NCBI GenBank assembly: GCA_947450475.1
Contig: CANFVK010000001.1
Coordinates: 744,001 to 808,000, forward strand
Direction: 5' to 3'
Source: Bacteriovoracaceae bacterium
GTDB lineage: Bacteria; Bdellovibrionota; Bacteriovoracia; Bacteriovoracales; Bacteriovoracaceae
Length of the DNA: 64,000 nt
In this document: piece after piece, positions 7,826 through 16,926 of the stretch
Layout of the letters: the number at the start of each line of letters is the position of its first letter
Numbering within the stretch: the stretch's first letter is position 1
Program-made: the position numbers and the translations under genes
The notes under the pieces: model-generated
Told to the model about the DNA's origin: nothing
The model's input: only the letters and a program-made list of their open reading frames with translations
Database searches by the model: none

Positions 7826-10800
7826 TTACTTACAGTAGTAGTGATGATTCCACTTATATCCGCTATCAAACGGAATTTTTCCTCGATTTAAATCACTGTT
7901 TTGGAAATCAATAAGTGAGTCAACAATACTGAATGGAAAGTAAGATTCTATTGAGCCAGTTGATCCCTGCTGGAGTGTATAAGAACCGGAGAAGGGCTCT
8001 GGAGGAAACAGACCAAATGCACCTCCCTGGCTAGGAGTTTTACCATTTTCGCAATAGACTTTTCCAAGAGCTATAATTTTGCTCTCAGTGCTTAATCTAT
8101 ATTTTGGTTCACCCGTATAAGGATTAAAATCAATTTCAGGATCATTTGGATTATTTGTTGCCGTTTTTACAATAAAGCCTCCGCCAGGTTGATCAGATCC
8201 TATTCCTTCGTTTGAGACGAATTTGTTAAAATAAACATTTAAATCTGTTCCTGTTGGTAATTTACAATAAGACGTCTTTTTATCATCACCTAGGGTAGCA
8301 TATCCCGAGCAGCACTTACTTGCTGAATTAGTTGATTTGCCAAGAGGGGTGCAACAAGTGAAATCTTTAGATGAAAATATTTGAGGAAGATCAAGTTTAT
8401 CTTGGTAGGTAAATTTCTTTTCAGAGTTTCCATAATTCTTGCCCCCAACTACAGATTCTATGCTACTTACAGAACTATCAGCGTTATAGCGATCTATTGG
8501 ATCAGGGTTAATAACAGAGTAGTTTTTTCCCACACCAAGAGCATTAAAATCTCCTCTAGTTTTTAAATTTGACTTAAAAATACCAGGTACTAAATTATTT
8601 TGGTTGTCGTTGCAATATAGTGGTTCGTAAGTGATTTGAGGAATACCAATTAATTCCAATCGTGCCAGTCTACTTACATAGTAAAGTGGATTGCCGGGTT
8701 CGGCGACAGTTAATCCTTTGACATTTTCGACAGGTTTAAAATCGATTACAATACCTGCGTATTTCCATTTTTTTAAAGGATCTGTTGAGGCTTTAACTAT
8801 AACAACCGGACGATTTTGAGTTTTACTACTGGAAGTTATACACCAAGTTTCATCGGTACTTATCTCGTCAATTGGAAAGCCGGTAGGTGAAGAGTAATTA
8901 ATAACATTATTACACTCACCAGGAAGGGCAACACTAGAAGTAATGTCAACTACCGTAGGTGATGCAGATGTTCCCGTAAAGTATTTGATATAAACAGACT
9001 TAATAAAAGTCGGATCGGCCGGAGTTGATCCAGCTGTTCCTAAAACTCCATCCCAGCCAACATAAGCTGGAAGATACATTTCTACTCCATAATCGAAATC
9101 GCGATTGGTAAAAAAGTTATAAGCTGAACCTGTCTGAGCATTCACGTCCATCCAGGGAAACTGAGTCCAGTAAAATGGTTTAGGGGCGTAAGGAGCATCA
9201 CTATTTACGTTTTGAATCCAAGGAATAGTGCCATCAATTGGATCTTGAGTGGGAGAAGTATCTATACGTGAAAATCCTGAAGGAGGAAGCGAAGGTATGC
9301 CGTCAGAAATAATGGCTTGCGAAGGATCATAAGGTTGAGGGGAATATATGGCATAACCATTAAGAGGTTGATAAGGAATTTGCATACAACCACCAATATC
9401 AGGGGATTTGCAAAAAAATTCATAATCACGCTGATAACTTGTGCGATCAACTTTATCGGCGACAAAAGTACTATAAGTTGAACTTGCAAGCGGCGAGCGA
9501 AAATTAAGGCAAGTAAAATTGCTTGAATCAAGAGTCAATCGATTTCTTATTTTCCAATCATGAGTGCCATCGGCAAATTTTCTTATCCAACCACCACCGC
9601 AACAGGTAAGAGAGCCCGTTTCATTGATAGTTTGCCATTGGTTTTTCTCTGGCTCCGAACTAGCTGAAACTTTAGGCAGCATAGAAGGATCGATTAAAAC
9701 ATTTTTTGAAATATTATATCTCGAATACCTGTACTGTGCTTTTGGGTTACTCATCGGAGTCGTATTCAAGCTGGCATTTGCCCCAGTATTTTCAGGGATG
9801 ATACTTGTTGGTCCTTGGGTGTACATCGTAAAATCTTTACCGATTTCTCTACAACATCTATTTTGACTTAATTTGTAATCAAAGTATCCAGCTGTTCCTT
9901 TGGCCGGCACAGAAGTTCCTTGACCACAAACTAAGGATTCTTTCCAGTATTGTTGTTCTGCTTCGGTCCCACCAAAAAACTTGATTCCAGCTATTCCAAC
10001 TTCTTCTTCATGCATAATATTTGGGCCACAATCCAAATCCGTATGGCAAACTGATCCAGCTCTTCTAAAGCATGCATCTTGAACCAGTGTAGGCTGAGTA
10101 ATATTTTGAACTTTTAATAAAGTGAGAGCTTCAATATTTCTAAAAGCTGAATCGAGTGGAGCAGATACGTTATTATCATAAGTTTTTGCTTCACCACCAC
10201 AAGCATTTTGAGTTTGACGATTTAATGAAGTATCTAAGGCCGATGGATCAACATAATTGAGTTCTTCATTAAATGCTGGACAAGTTATGAACCTAGCTGA
10301 TCCAGTTCCAGTCGAGTTACAAGAGCCAATTTGAGATATATAATCAGTTCTTTTTAAGTTATCTGCAGACATGTGTGCCAATAATTCATCGTTCGATAAA
10401 GATCTTCCAGGACGACAAATTCCTAGATCATCGGCATCTGAAGAACTAAATTTCATAGAACTAATTGCATTGTATTTAATATTTGCGACAATATCAGCTG
10501 AAAGAGTTTTATTTGCTGTCACGTAGTTAAGAGGCCGGCCTAAAACTTTGCTGTCCATCCCAAAAAGGATATCGTTCAATTCATTAGGTGAACGTACAAT
10601 TTCATCGTTGAATTTATTTGAGGATAGTCCTGCACAATAAAAATTTGGAGCACATTTTAGCGTTTTATTTAGGGCAGTGGCAGTTTCTGAATCATAATTA
10701 TTTAATGAAGTATAATCTCTTTTGCAAGGAGCTCCTTGACCACGATATACACAACGCTTTCCATTTGAGGTACTTATAGTGCTTTGTAAGATCTCAAAAA

Positions 10801-13048
10801 GAGTAGAATCTCTTTCTTGGTTAGTCGATTCTTTAGCCTCACTGTCAAATAAAGGCCACTTGGTTTTTATTTGGGATACATCTGCACAGGTATACTCCCA
10901 TCCCAATTGAGCGACACAATCAGCATCAACATTACATTGGTGAAAATATTGGCAAGTAGCTGCAGTATTTTGTCTGGGATCAGTTAGAGTCAATGAAGGA
11001 TCAAAGTCAAAATCAGACGCAATGTTGGCAGCAAAATCTGGGATAATGTTCACAATTGTGTCAGTGCGATCGGCTAGATCTAGGAACGCGGCATTGAGAG
11101 CGAGAAAAAGCTTGGTAGAAGTAGCGGTGATTCTTCTTCCGGTCCCAACTGCAAACCATGTGACACCATCGAACGACCCGATGAGAGCACCTTTATTAAA
11201 ACCGTACCAGTCTCTTTGGTAGCCATTAACATAAAAAGCTGCTTGGGTTTTTAATCGACTAGTTCTTTGAACTTGGACGTTTGTATTTTTTTGATGAGAT
11301 AGAGGAAGCATTGTGACGGGGACATAGCATGCTCTACCAAATTTAGTGTCTTCGTAATTGCCAAAAGTAGCATTTGCAGAATAAGTATCACGCGAAGTTG
11401 TATAGCCTGATGCCTGTAAACCAACCCCTCGTTGTGTGTTGGGATGAGCAGTAAAAGATTGAAACCAACTGTCTTTAGCACATTGTGAACAAGGAGTAAA
11501 AAAACCACTAGTCGCAGATAGTATATAAGTCTTGCCTAATTCAACTTCAACTGTCTTGGCCGGCAGAGTGTGGGTCAAATCAACCGTCATTTTCCCCAAA
11601 ACAGAATTGATGTTGTAAGAATCATTGACGGCTCCGATCTTGTTATATTCATCAATATAAAAAAAGTCTTTACCCTCTTGAGACAGGGTTGGAAATTTCT
11701 TTAATAAACCAGACAAGTCATTATAGCTTGTACCCGCCGTTGAATAAAAGCGATGAGGAGCACTACGATTGGGAACAGTTACATTCAAGTTAGTAATGGG
11801 ACCAATTGGGTTGGGAGGTTGAGGAGTATAGCAAGAAAAATCAGTGATATTATTATAGGTTTGAGGTGCTCCTGCCAAATAAACTGGAATGATACCCCAG
11901 TCAGGACATTTGACCGCCATCTGATCTTCGTTTGCAACACAGCCACAGGCAATAGCTAATTTTTTCTTGGTGGCATTATAAATTGTTTCAGTTTTGTCTG
12001 AGATGGTAGGATTACCTTCAGCATCTAAGCTACGGCATTGATCATAACCTAGATCAAGAGATACATCATTTACACACTTATAATCCGCTAAATATGCAAC
12101 AACCCTTGCCTGTGCATTGCTAATTGGTGTGGATGTTGATGGTAATGACGGACTTGGAGTGTGAGCAATATTTGAACAGATATAGTAAATATTTGGATAA
12201 TTTATAAAGGCTAATGGATTAGTGACACTATCTAACTTAGATTGATTGTATTGAGAATCTTGGGAAGCATTTATTTTCTCAGTTCCATCTTTTACACATT
12301 GGCCAGAGATACAACAATCAAATCCTTTTGCCGAACATGAACTATTGGTGCACTCACTTATAGGTGAACTCGAATTAGATTGAAGATCAATACGCATTTG
12401 AACAGAAGACATATTGAATGCCGTTGGCAGAATTTTTTCTAGTGAATTTTCTAGTGAAACTGGAGAAGTTTTTAACTCATAAAGATTTAAATTAGCAGTG
12501 GTTATTTGACCTGAGCAATTCTGACATATTCCTGGAAAAGAATAAGCCGCATTTATTGGAAGTATGTTGTCAATGGTTGTATTTTTGCAAGCAGCTGAGT
12601 TATCGCTTTCACTTGGATAATCTATTCTCAGTAATCTTTCTGTTGAATTGTTTGCAGAAGTAACAGACAGAGGTATCGCACGAACTCTCGTTTGCTTATA
12701 TGTTGCGCTCGAAAAATTGCCAACAAGACAAAATTGTTTACGATAAAATTCTTTACCATTGATGTCTTTTGAGTTTAAAAAATCATGGATGAATTTACCT
12801 CTAAGGTAAATGATATCTTGTCCAGTCTTGTTAAGGGTCACTGTTCCTGTGACTTTAGCTGTTGTAAACCAATAAAGGGATTCATCATTGGTAAATGTGG
12901 GGGAAGTCGAAGGTGGATTTGTTGATGTCGTATTGGTCGAATTAGAAAGTAATGAAGATTTTCGGGCATTACTTGGAGCTTGAAGCACGCAACTTTGCAT
13001 CAAAACAATTAGAGAAATTAAAATCATAAAATTAGCAGTTTTCATCAA
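7826..13048 (-). CDS. Giant Cys-rich exported lipoprotein, function unknown
   Basis: 1,740 residues, the largest gene here. The N-terminus has a short hydrophobic signal ending in VLMQSC, a probable lipobox with Cys20, followed by a Ser/Thr/Asn/Pro-rich linker (residues 25-55) as in surface lipoproteins. Paired cysteines recur through the whole length: GFDCCISGQC (about 240-255), CNVDADC (about 700), VCHTDLDC (about 1005), NRCCREIG (about 1062), LTCCGGGW (about 1149), FTCCTPLG and SKCCSGYA (about 1565-1580). This suggests many disulfides and an extracytoplasmic location. I recognise no catalytic domain. The cysteine patterns resemble small disulfide-stabilised repeats in secreted proteins of delta-proteobacteria. 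It precedes znuABC on the same strand. Function is open: adhesion, surface display or envelope structure are all possible. Confidence 0.85.
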   Translation of the reverse strand: MMKTANFMILISLIVLMQSCVLQAPSNARKSSLLSNSTNTTSTNPPSTSPTFTNDESLYWFTTAKVTGTVTLNKTGQDIIYLRGKFIHDFLNSKDINGKEFYRKQFCLVGNFSSATYKQTRVRAIPLSVTSANNSTERLLRIDYPSESDNSAACKNTTIDNILPINAAYSFPGICQNCSGQITTANLNLYELKTSPVSLENSLEKILPTAFNMSSVQMRIDLQSNSSSPISECTNSSCSAKGFDCCISGQCVKDGTEKINASQDSQYNQSKLDSVTNPLAFINYPNIYYICSNIAHTPSPSLPSTSTPISNAQARVVAYLADYKCVNDVSLDLGYDQCRSLDAEGNPTISDKTETIYNATKKKLAIACGCVANEDQMAVKCPDWGIIPVYLAGAPQTYNNITDFSCYTPQPPNPIGPITNLNVTVPNRSAPHRFYSTAGTSYNDLSGLLKKFPTLSQEGKDFFYIDEYNKIGAVNDSYNINSVLGKMTVDLTHTLPAKTVEVELGKTYILSATSGFFTPCSQCAKDSWFQSFTAHPNTQRGVGLQASGYTTSRDTYSANATFGNYEDTKFGRACYVPVTMLPLSHQKNTNVQVQRTSRLKTQAAFYVNGYQRDWYGFNKGALIGSFDGVTWFAVGTGRRITATSTKLFLALNAAFLDLADRTDTIVNIIPDFAANIASDFDFDPSLTLTDPRQNTAATCQYFHQCNVDADCVAQLGWEYTCADVSQIKTKWPLFDSEAKESTNQERDSTLFEILQSTISTSNGKRCVYRGQGAPCKRDYTSLNNYDSETATALNKTLKCAPNFYCAGLSSNKFNDEIVRSPNELNDILFGMDSKVLGRPLNYVTANKTLSADIVANIKYNAISSMKFSSSDADDLGICRPGRSLSNDELLAHMSADNLKRTDYISQIGSCNSTGTGSARFITCPAFNEELNYVDPSALDTSLNRQTQNACGGEAKTYDNNVSAPLDSAFRNIEALTLLKVQNITQPTLVQDACFRRAGSVCHTDLDCGPNIMHEEEVGIAGIKFFGGTEAEQQYWKESLVCGQGTSVPAKGTAGYFDYKLSQNRCCREIGKDFTMYTQGPTSIIPENTGANASLNTTPMSNPKAQYRYSRYNISKNVLIDPSMLPKVSASSEPEKNQWQTINETGSLTCCGGGWIRKFADGTHDWKIRNRLTLDSSNFTCLNFRSPLASSTYSTFVADKVDRTSYQRDYEFFCKSPDIGGCMQIPYQPLNGYAIYSPQPYDPSQAIISDGIPSLPPSGFSRIDTSPTQDPIDGTIPWIQNVNSDAPYAPKPFYWTQFPWMDVNAQTGSAYNFFTNRDFDYGVEMYLPAYVGWDGVLGTAGSTPADPTFIKSVYIKYFTGTSASPTVVDITSSVALPGECNNVINYSSPTGFPIDEISTDETWCITSSSKTQNRPVVIVKASTDPLKKWKYAGIVIDFKPVENVKGLTVAEPGNPLYYVSRLARLELIGIPQITYEPLYCNDNQNNLVPGIFKSNLKTRGDFNALGVGKNYSVINPDPIDRYNADSSVSSIESVVGGKNYGNSEKKFTYQDKLDLPQIFSSKDFTCCTPLGKSTNSASKCCSGYATLGDDKKTSYCKLPTGTDLNVYFNKFVSNEGIGSDQPGGGFIVKTATNNPNDPEIDFNPYTGEPKYRLSTESKIIALGKVYCENGKTPSQGGAFGLFPPEPFSGSYTLQQGSTGSIESYFPFSIVDSLIDFQNSDLNRGKIPFDSGYKWNHHYYCK

Positions 13049-13241
13049 TGGTCTTATCGTCCTTTCATCCCAGGGCTTTGAAAATGAATAACAAAAGCAT
13101 TAGGTATAGGAATATTTTACCCTTTGTAGGTTGTTAACTAATGATAAAAGCAAAAGTAAGGGGTCGTTGATTTAAGCCATGAGAATACTGGAGTTTTCTA
13201 GTCGGCACTAAAAAGTACAACATTTTTAATATTGGATAATC

Positions 13242-13259
13242 TGCCTAAAAAAATAGGCA
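13242..13259 (-). terminator. Hairpin directly after the 638/629-residue secreted-protein gene
   Basis: TGCCTA, a six-base loop and TAGGCA form a perfect 6-bp stem immediately downstream of the stop codon at 13260-13262. In the direction of transcription the loop is all T and the bases after the 3' arm are not T-rich, so this is a weak terminator candidate only. The rest of 13049-13241 is AT-rich upstream DNA of the giant lipoprotein gene with no clear promoter. Confidence 0.35.
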
Positions 13260-15149
13260 TTATTTTTGATTGAAATCGAATCCGGTACTTGAAATAGATT
13301 GGACATTAGTTAAGTAATTGGATTGGAAGTAAGGATAGTTAACCATCCAAGGGGAATTTGGGTCATTCATGTATGAGAATTGCTTTTGAAACAATGCCTG
13401 TTGAGTCATTTGATCGATTTGAAAACCCATTTGAAAGTTTTGCATGGCCGCAGGAAACAACTGAGGAATGCTGTAGCTTAGCCCCTCACCCAAGATTCTC
13501 CAATTACTTTTTTTCTCTAGAACCTCAAAACCACTTTCAGATTTTGCATTATATTGAACCCAATATTTTCGGTTAAATTCATCCCATTCTTTGGAGTCTT
13601 TTTTCTTTTCAATAGCCTTATATTCTCTTTTGGCATCAGCACAAATTAGACTGACAACATTATTTTCTGTTGGAAGAGTGCTATTGTTGCAATAATTGAT
13701 ATAGGTGCGAAGTTCTTCTTTTGAGAACGTTCCAAGTTCATTTTTCTCTAAAGATAAATTGGAGTAAGTAATTAGCTTTTTGACGATAGAGGAAAATGAA
13801 TTTTTAAAATTTTGAAGTGAGAATTGTTCTTTGGTTTGCTGACATTGAGGTTCTTCTGAATCGATGCTCGTAGATAAGTTATTTATACTTGAACGAACAT
13901 TTTTTACGTCAGGATGAGGACAAGATCTCATATATTTATTTGCTAAATATTGTTTAAAAATTTCTAATGCTTCCACACTTCCATTCTGATTTTTTGCCTC
14001 ATCAAGAGTTTTTGTTGCATTTTCAGTTAATGTCTTGATATTTTTTAATTCATCTTCAATTTTTGCACTTATAGACTCAGCTAGTTTTTTACAGTTTTGC
14101 AGATTAATTTGTTGACTATCTTTTTTGATACAATTGCTTTTAAAATCTTCTATTTCTGGACTTTTAACGAAAGAAAAGTCAGATTTTGTAGAATCTTGAT
14201 CATTACTTGGAAATTGATCTTGAGCTGCCTGAATTTTTTCGCTTAAAATGCTGCTAACCAATTGGTCTTGGGTTGGCGCAACCTGATCATAATTTTCAAA
14301 AAACGCTTTAAGTTTTGATGTTGCAAGTTCTTTATGAATATCAAGCATTTCAGTTGTAAGAATTTTAGATAAGCCTTCTCGGTTTTCAATAAGCCTTTTG
14401 CAGCTTAATTCATCATCATTTAAGCAATTTTGAATATTATCTTTATCGCCTCCAGCGAGAACTTCAGTAAATGTCTTAGAGTTCATCAGAATCTCTAGCA
14501 TGTTTTCCGGATGAGTCCCATCCTGGAAACTGTCTAATATTTTATTGGCATCTTCTCTTAATTTATTTTTGCTTGTGTCATCAATCTTGGTCATTGCCAA
14601 ATTTAAATTTTTTACGACCTCATTAAGATTTCTTTTTTCTGTTGAGAAAAAAGCTGGTGCCAAATGCTTCACTGAGGAACAAAATTTTGAGTTGGTATTT
14701 TCAGGGATTTTATTGCAAAGATCCACAATGTCTTCAATTTTCTCATTGCTTGGTTTAATCATTAATTTCACCGCACTTAAAGTCAGTGATGATCTCAAAA
14801 GAGTTTTAAATGAATTGATTTTCCTAATATCATCTGATTTTTTTAATTCTTGATCTGAGGCAATTTCTTTTGCAGCTTTTAGATACTCATCTTTTATGGT
14901 TAACAATCCTTCAAGAATAGCTTTGCGAGCTTGAAGAGAATCATAGTCTTTAGATAGCCCTTTTACTTTTTCTAATTTTAAATCTGAGAGAGCATTGAGT
15001 TGATTGATGGCCGACTTCGCATCGGTTTGACAAAAGCGATTATAGCCATTTTCGGTACTCAAAGTATCAAAAGATAAATTATCGGCCCAAGCTTGTTGTC
15101 CTAATATTGCGATAGAAAATATCATTACTATCAGATAAATTAATCTCAT
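13260..15149 (-). CDS. Large secreted protein of unknown function
   Basis: I chose the ATG at 15149, which has AAAGG eight bases upstream and opens a clean signal peptide (MRLIYLIVMIFSIAILGQ, cleavage after AWA); an in-frame ATG nine codons earlier would bury it. The mature protein is about 607 residues, rich in Lys, Glu, Asn and Ser, mostly helical in appearance (many ENATKTLDEAKN-like segments) and carries cysteines in spaced pairs. No family is recognisable. The C-terminal 60 residues are rich in Gln, Phe, Tyr, Asn and Met (FQMGFQIDQMTQQALFQ), unlike the rest. It stands alone between the giant lipoprotein and dusB. Confidence 0.78.
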   Translation of the reverse strand: MRLIYLIVMIFSIAILGQQAWADNLSFDTLSTENGYNRFCQTDAKSAINQLNALSDLKLEKVKGLSKDYDSLQARKAILEGLLTIKDEYLKAAKEIASDQELKKSDDIRKINSFKTLLRSSLTLSAVKLMIKPSNEKIEDIVDLCNKIPENTNSKFCSSVKHLAPAFFSTEKRNLNEVVKNLNLAMTKIDDTSKNKLREDANKILDSFQDGTHPENMLEILMNSKTFTEVLAGGDKDNIQNCLNDDELSCKRLIENREGLSKILTTEMLDIHKELATSKLKAFFENYDQVAPTQDQLVSSILSEKIQAAQDQFPSNDQDSTKSDFSFVKSPEIEDFKSNCIKKDSQQINLQNCKKLAESISAKIEDELKNIKTLTENATKTLDEAKNQNGSVEALEIFKQYLANKYMRSCPHPDVKNVRSSINNLSTSIDSEEPQCQQTKEQFSLQNFKNSFSSIVKKLITYSNLSLEKNELGTFSKEELRTYINYCNNSTLPTENNVVSLICADAKREYKAIEKKKDSKEWDEFNRKYWVQYNAKSESGFEVLEKKSNWRILGEGLSYSIPQLFPAAMQNFQMGFQIDQMTQQALFQKQFSYMNDPNSPWMVNYPYFQSNYLTNVQSISSTGFDFNQK

Positions 15150-15186
15150 CAAAAATGCCTTTGATACAGAATACATACTTATCTTA

Positions 15187-15198
15187 TCGGATATCCGA
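15187..15198. repeat. 12-bp perfect palindrome upstream of secreted-protein gene
   Basis: TCGGATATCCGA is perfectly self-complementary and lies 38 bases before the chosen start at 15149. A second palindrome, CTTTACTAAAG, follows at 15202-15212. Together they could be operator half-sites or a structured leader for the secreted-protein gene on the minus strand. Confidence 0.35.
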
Positions 15199-15302
15199 CT
15201 GCTTTACTAAAGTAGTTTTCGGGAGGAGAGATCATACCCATTTTTCAATGAGTTAAGCATTGTTTATGCTTTTGGTGCGCCAATATTTTTAGGCGATTAC
15301 TT

Positions 15303-16394
15303 TTAACCATGCCCTGAGGTCATGAAAGAATCGTGATCCAGGAGTCGTTTTCTTTTGTCTTTTTGATTGCAGAAAAATTCTTCTGAAATTTTAATCGTCT
15401 CATTTAGATCTGGTGTTTTAAAAATTAAATCACGAAAGTAGCTTACGTTATTGAAACCGGCCGCTAACCATATGAGATGCTTTCTGATGGTTACCAATAA
15501 AATATGATCACTATGAGCGTATTCACTAGAGTATTCAAGTAGTCTATAAATGACTTCTAAATGATCTTCTGGAGTAAAAAAAATCTCTTCATCGGCTTTT
15601 ATATAGGGTTCTAAAAATAAAAAGGGATTGCGAAGTGGACCTCTGCCTAACATCAAAGCCGAGCATTTAGTATTATTCATTTTATCTTTTAAAAACCCAG
15701 TGGAATGAAGATCACCATTGCCAATTATATCTAAAGGAGCATTCTTGCCGAGATTCTCAAGCAGATCCCAGTTTGCTTTCCCAGTGTATTGTTGAGCCCT
15801 AGTCCGACCGTGAACGGATACAAACTCGACTCCTTCTTCTTTAGCGATATGAATAACTTCCATCGCATTTATTGAATCTTGATCCCAACCAATTCTAATT
15901 TTTATAGTTAGTGGAATAGCAATCGCAGATTTAATTGTTTGAAAAAAATGACCAAGTGTAGAAGTATCTTTCAATAGTGAGGAACCCGCTCCTGTTCCAA
16001 CAACTTTTTTTACGGGGCAACCCATATTAATATCGATAAATTTTGGTCCATATTCTTGTGCAACCTTTGCTGCTAGCGCCATGGCTTCTGCCGATTCTCC
16101 AAAAAGCTGGAGTCCCATATTTTTTTCTCGAGGATCAATTTTGAGCATATCTACTGTTCTAATATTTTTATAATTAATTCCATGGCAAGAGATGAGCTCA
16201 CTTACGGTTCCACCTGCACCTAAATCCTCCATTAGCAATCTAAAAGGAGCAGTTCCAATGCTAGACATTGGCGCAAGAAGAAGTGGGGAGTCAAAAGAAA
16301 GTGAACCCAAATTAATTGGTTTTCTTCTTGCCTTGAGCAAATCAATTTTACTTTGAAGTTCCGTTGGGAATGGGCCATTATGTTTTGTCGTCAT
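15303..16394 (-). CDS. dusB: tRNA-dihydrouridine synthase (DusB-like)
   Basis: Flavoenzyme that reduces uridine to dihydrouridine in the tRNA D-loop using FMN and NADPH; 363 residues. Landmarks: LLAPMSSIGTAPFR near the start of the TIM barrel, FIDINMGCPVKKVVGTGAGS carrying the catalytic cysteine (about residue 126), KIRIGWD, VHGRTRAQQYTGKANW, IIGNGDL and LMLGRGPLRNPF. These fit the DusB group better than DusA or DusC. The gene starts 40 bases from the divergent HAD gene with no clear Shine-Dalgarno sequence. Confidence 0.92.
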   Translation of the reverse strand: MTTKHNGPFPTELQSKIDLLKARRKPINLGSLSFDSPLLLAPMSSIGTAPFRLLMEDLGAGGTVSELISCHGINYKNIRTVDMLKIDPREKNMGLQLFGESAEAMALAAKVAQEYGPKFIDINMGCPVKKVVGTGAGSSLLKDTSTLGHFFQTIKSAIAIPLTIKIRIGWDQDSINAMEVIHIAKEEGVEFVSVHGRTRAQQYTGKANWDLLENLGKNAPLDIIGNGDLHSTGFLKDKMNNTKCSALMLGRGPLRNPFLFLEPYIKADEEIFFTPEDHLEVIYRLLEYSSEYAHSDHILLVTIRKHLIWLAAGFNNVSYFRDLIFKTPDLNETIKISEEFFCNQKDKRKRLLDHDSFMTSGHG

Positions 16395-16434
16395 TTTACT
16401 TTGTTTAGCAAATTTGAAAACTTTCAGTCAATGA

Positions 16435-16926
16435 GTGTTTATGAGCTCTGAATTTATTTTAACTCCACCAGGCTATTTGGTTTTTGATCACGATGGTACT
16501 TTGGTAGATACCAAAAGGCATCCCTATCAATTATTTGTTGGAATGAAAGAGTTTATAAGAGAACTAAAGTATAAAGGTTTTATTTTATTTGTTTGGACTG
16601 CACGACCTAGACAATCGGCGGTTGAGATTTTAAGAAAATTGGAAGTCATCAACTATTTTGAAGATATTTATGGACTCGATAGTGGCCTGGCCAAACCTGA
16701 CCCAGAAGGACTCATAAATCTTACTTCAGGCATAGATAAAGATAAAGTTTTGCATATAGGCGATAGCAACACCGACATTGATGGTGCACAGGCTTATGGA
16801 ATTGAAGTTATTAGGGCCTGTTGGAATGATCCATTCACACTAGACAAATTTCAATCAATAGCTAATTATACTGCTCTAAACCTTGGGGAATGTCGGGACA
16901 TCATAAAAGGAAAATTTCATGTTTGA
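16435..16926 (+). CDS. HAD-superfamily phosphatase, phosphoglycolate phosphatase-like
   Basis: A 163-residue haloacid-dehalogenase hydrolase with all four motifs: DHDGTLVDT (nucleophile Asp and general acid Asp), VWTARP (motif II), KPDPEG (motif III lysine) and GDSNTDIDGAQ (motif IV). The cap region between motifs I and II is short, so the substrate is probably a small phosphoester or a phosphoprotein. A GTG at 16435 or the ATG two codons later (16441) may start it; neither has a clear ribosome binding site. It overlaps ffh by eight bases and is likely co-expressed with it. Confidence 0.87.
   Translation: MFMSSEFILTPPGYLVFDHDGTLVDTKRHPYQLFVGMKEFIRELKYKGFILFVWTARPRQSAVEILRKLEVINYFEDIYGLDSGLAKPDPEGLINLTSGIDKDKVLHIGDSNTDIDGAQAYGIEVIRACWNDPFTLDKFQSIANYTALNLGECRDIIKGKFHV

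Noticed and set aside
15185..15215. CCGATAAG on the minus strand as a sigma-28 promoter of the secreted-protein gene
   Set aside because: A TAAAG box is present but the spacer to CCGATAA is about seven bases instead of eleven.
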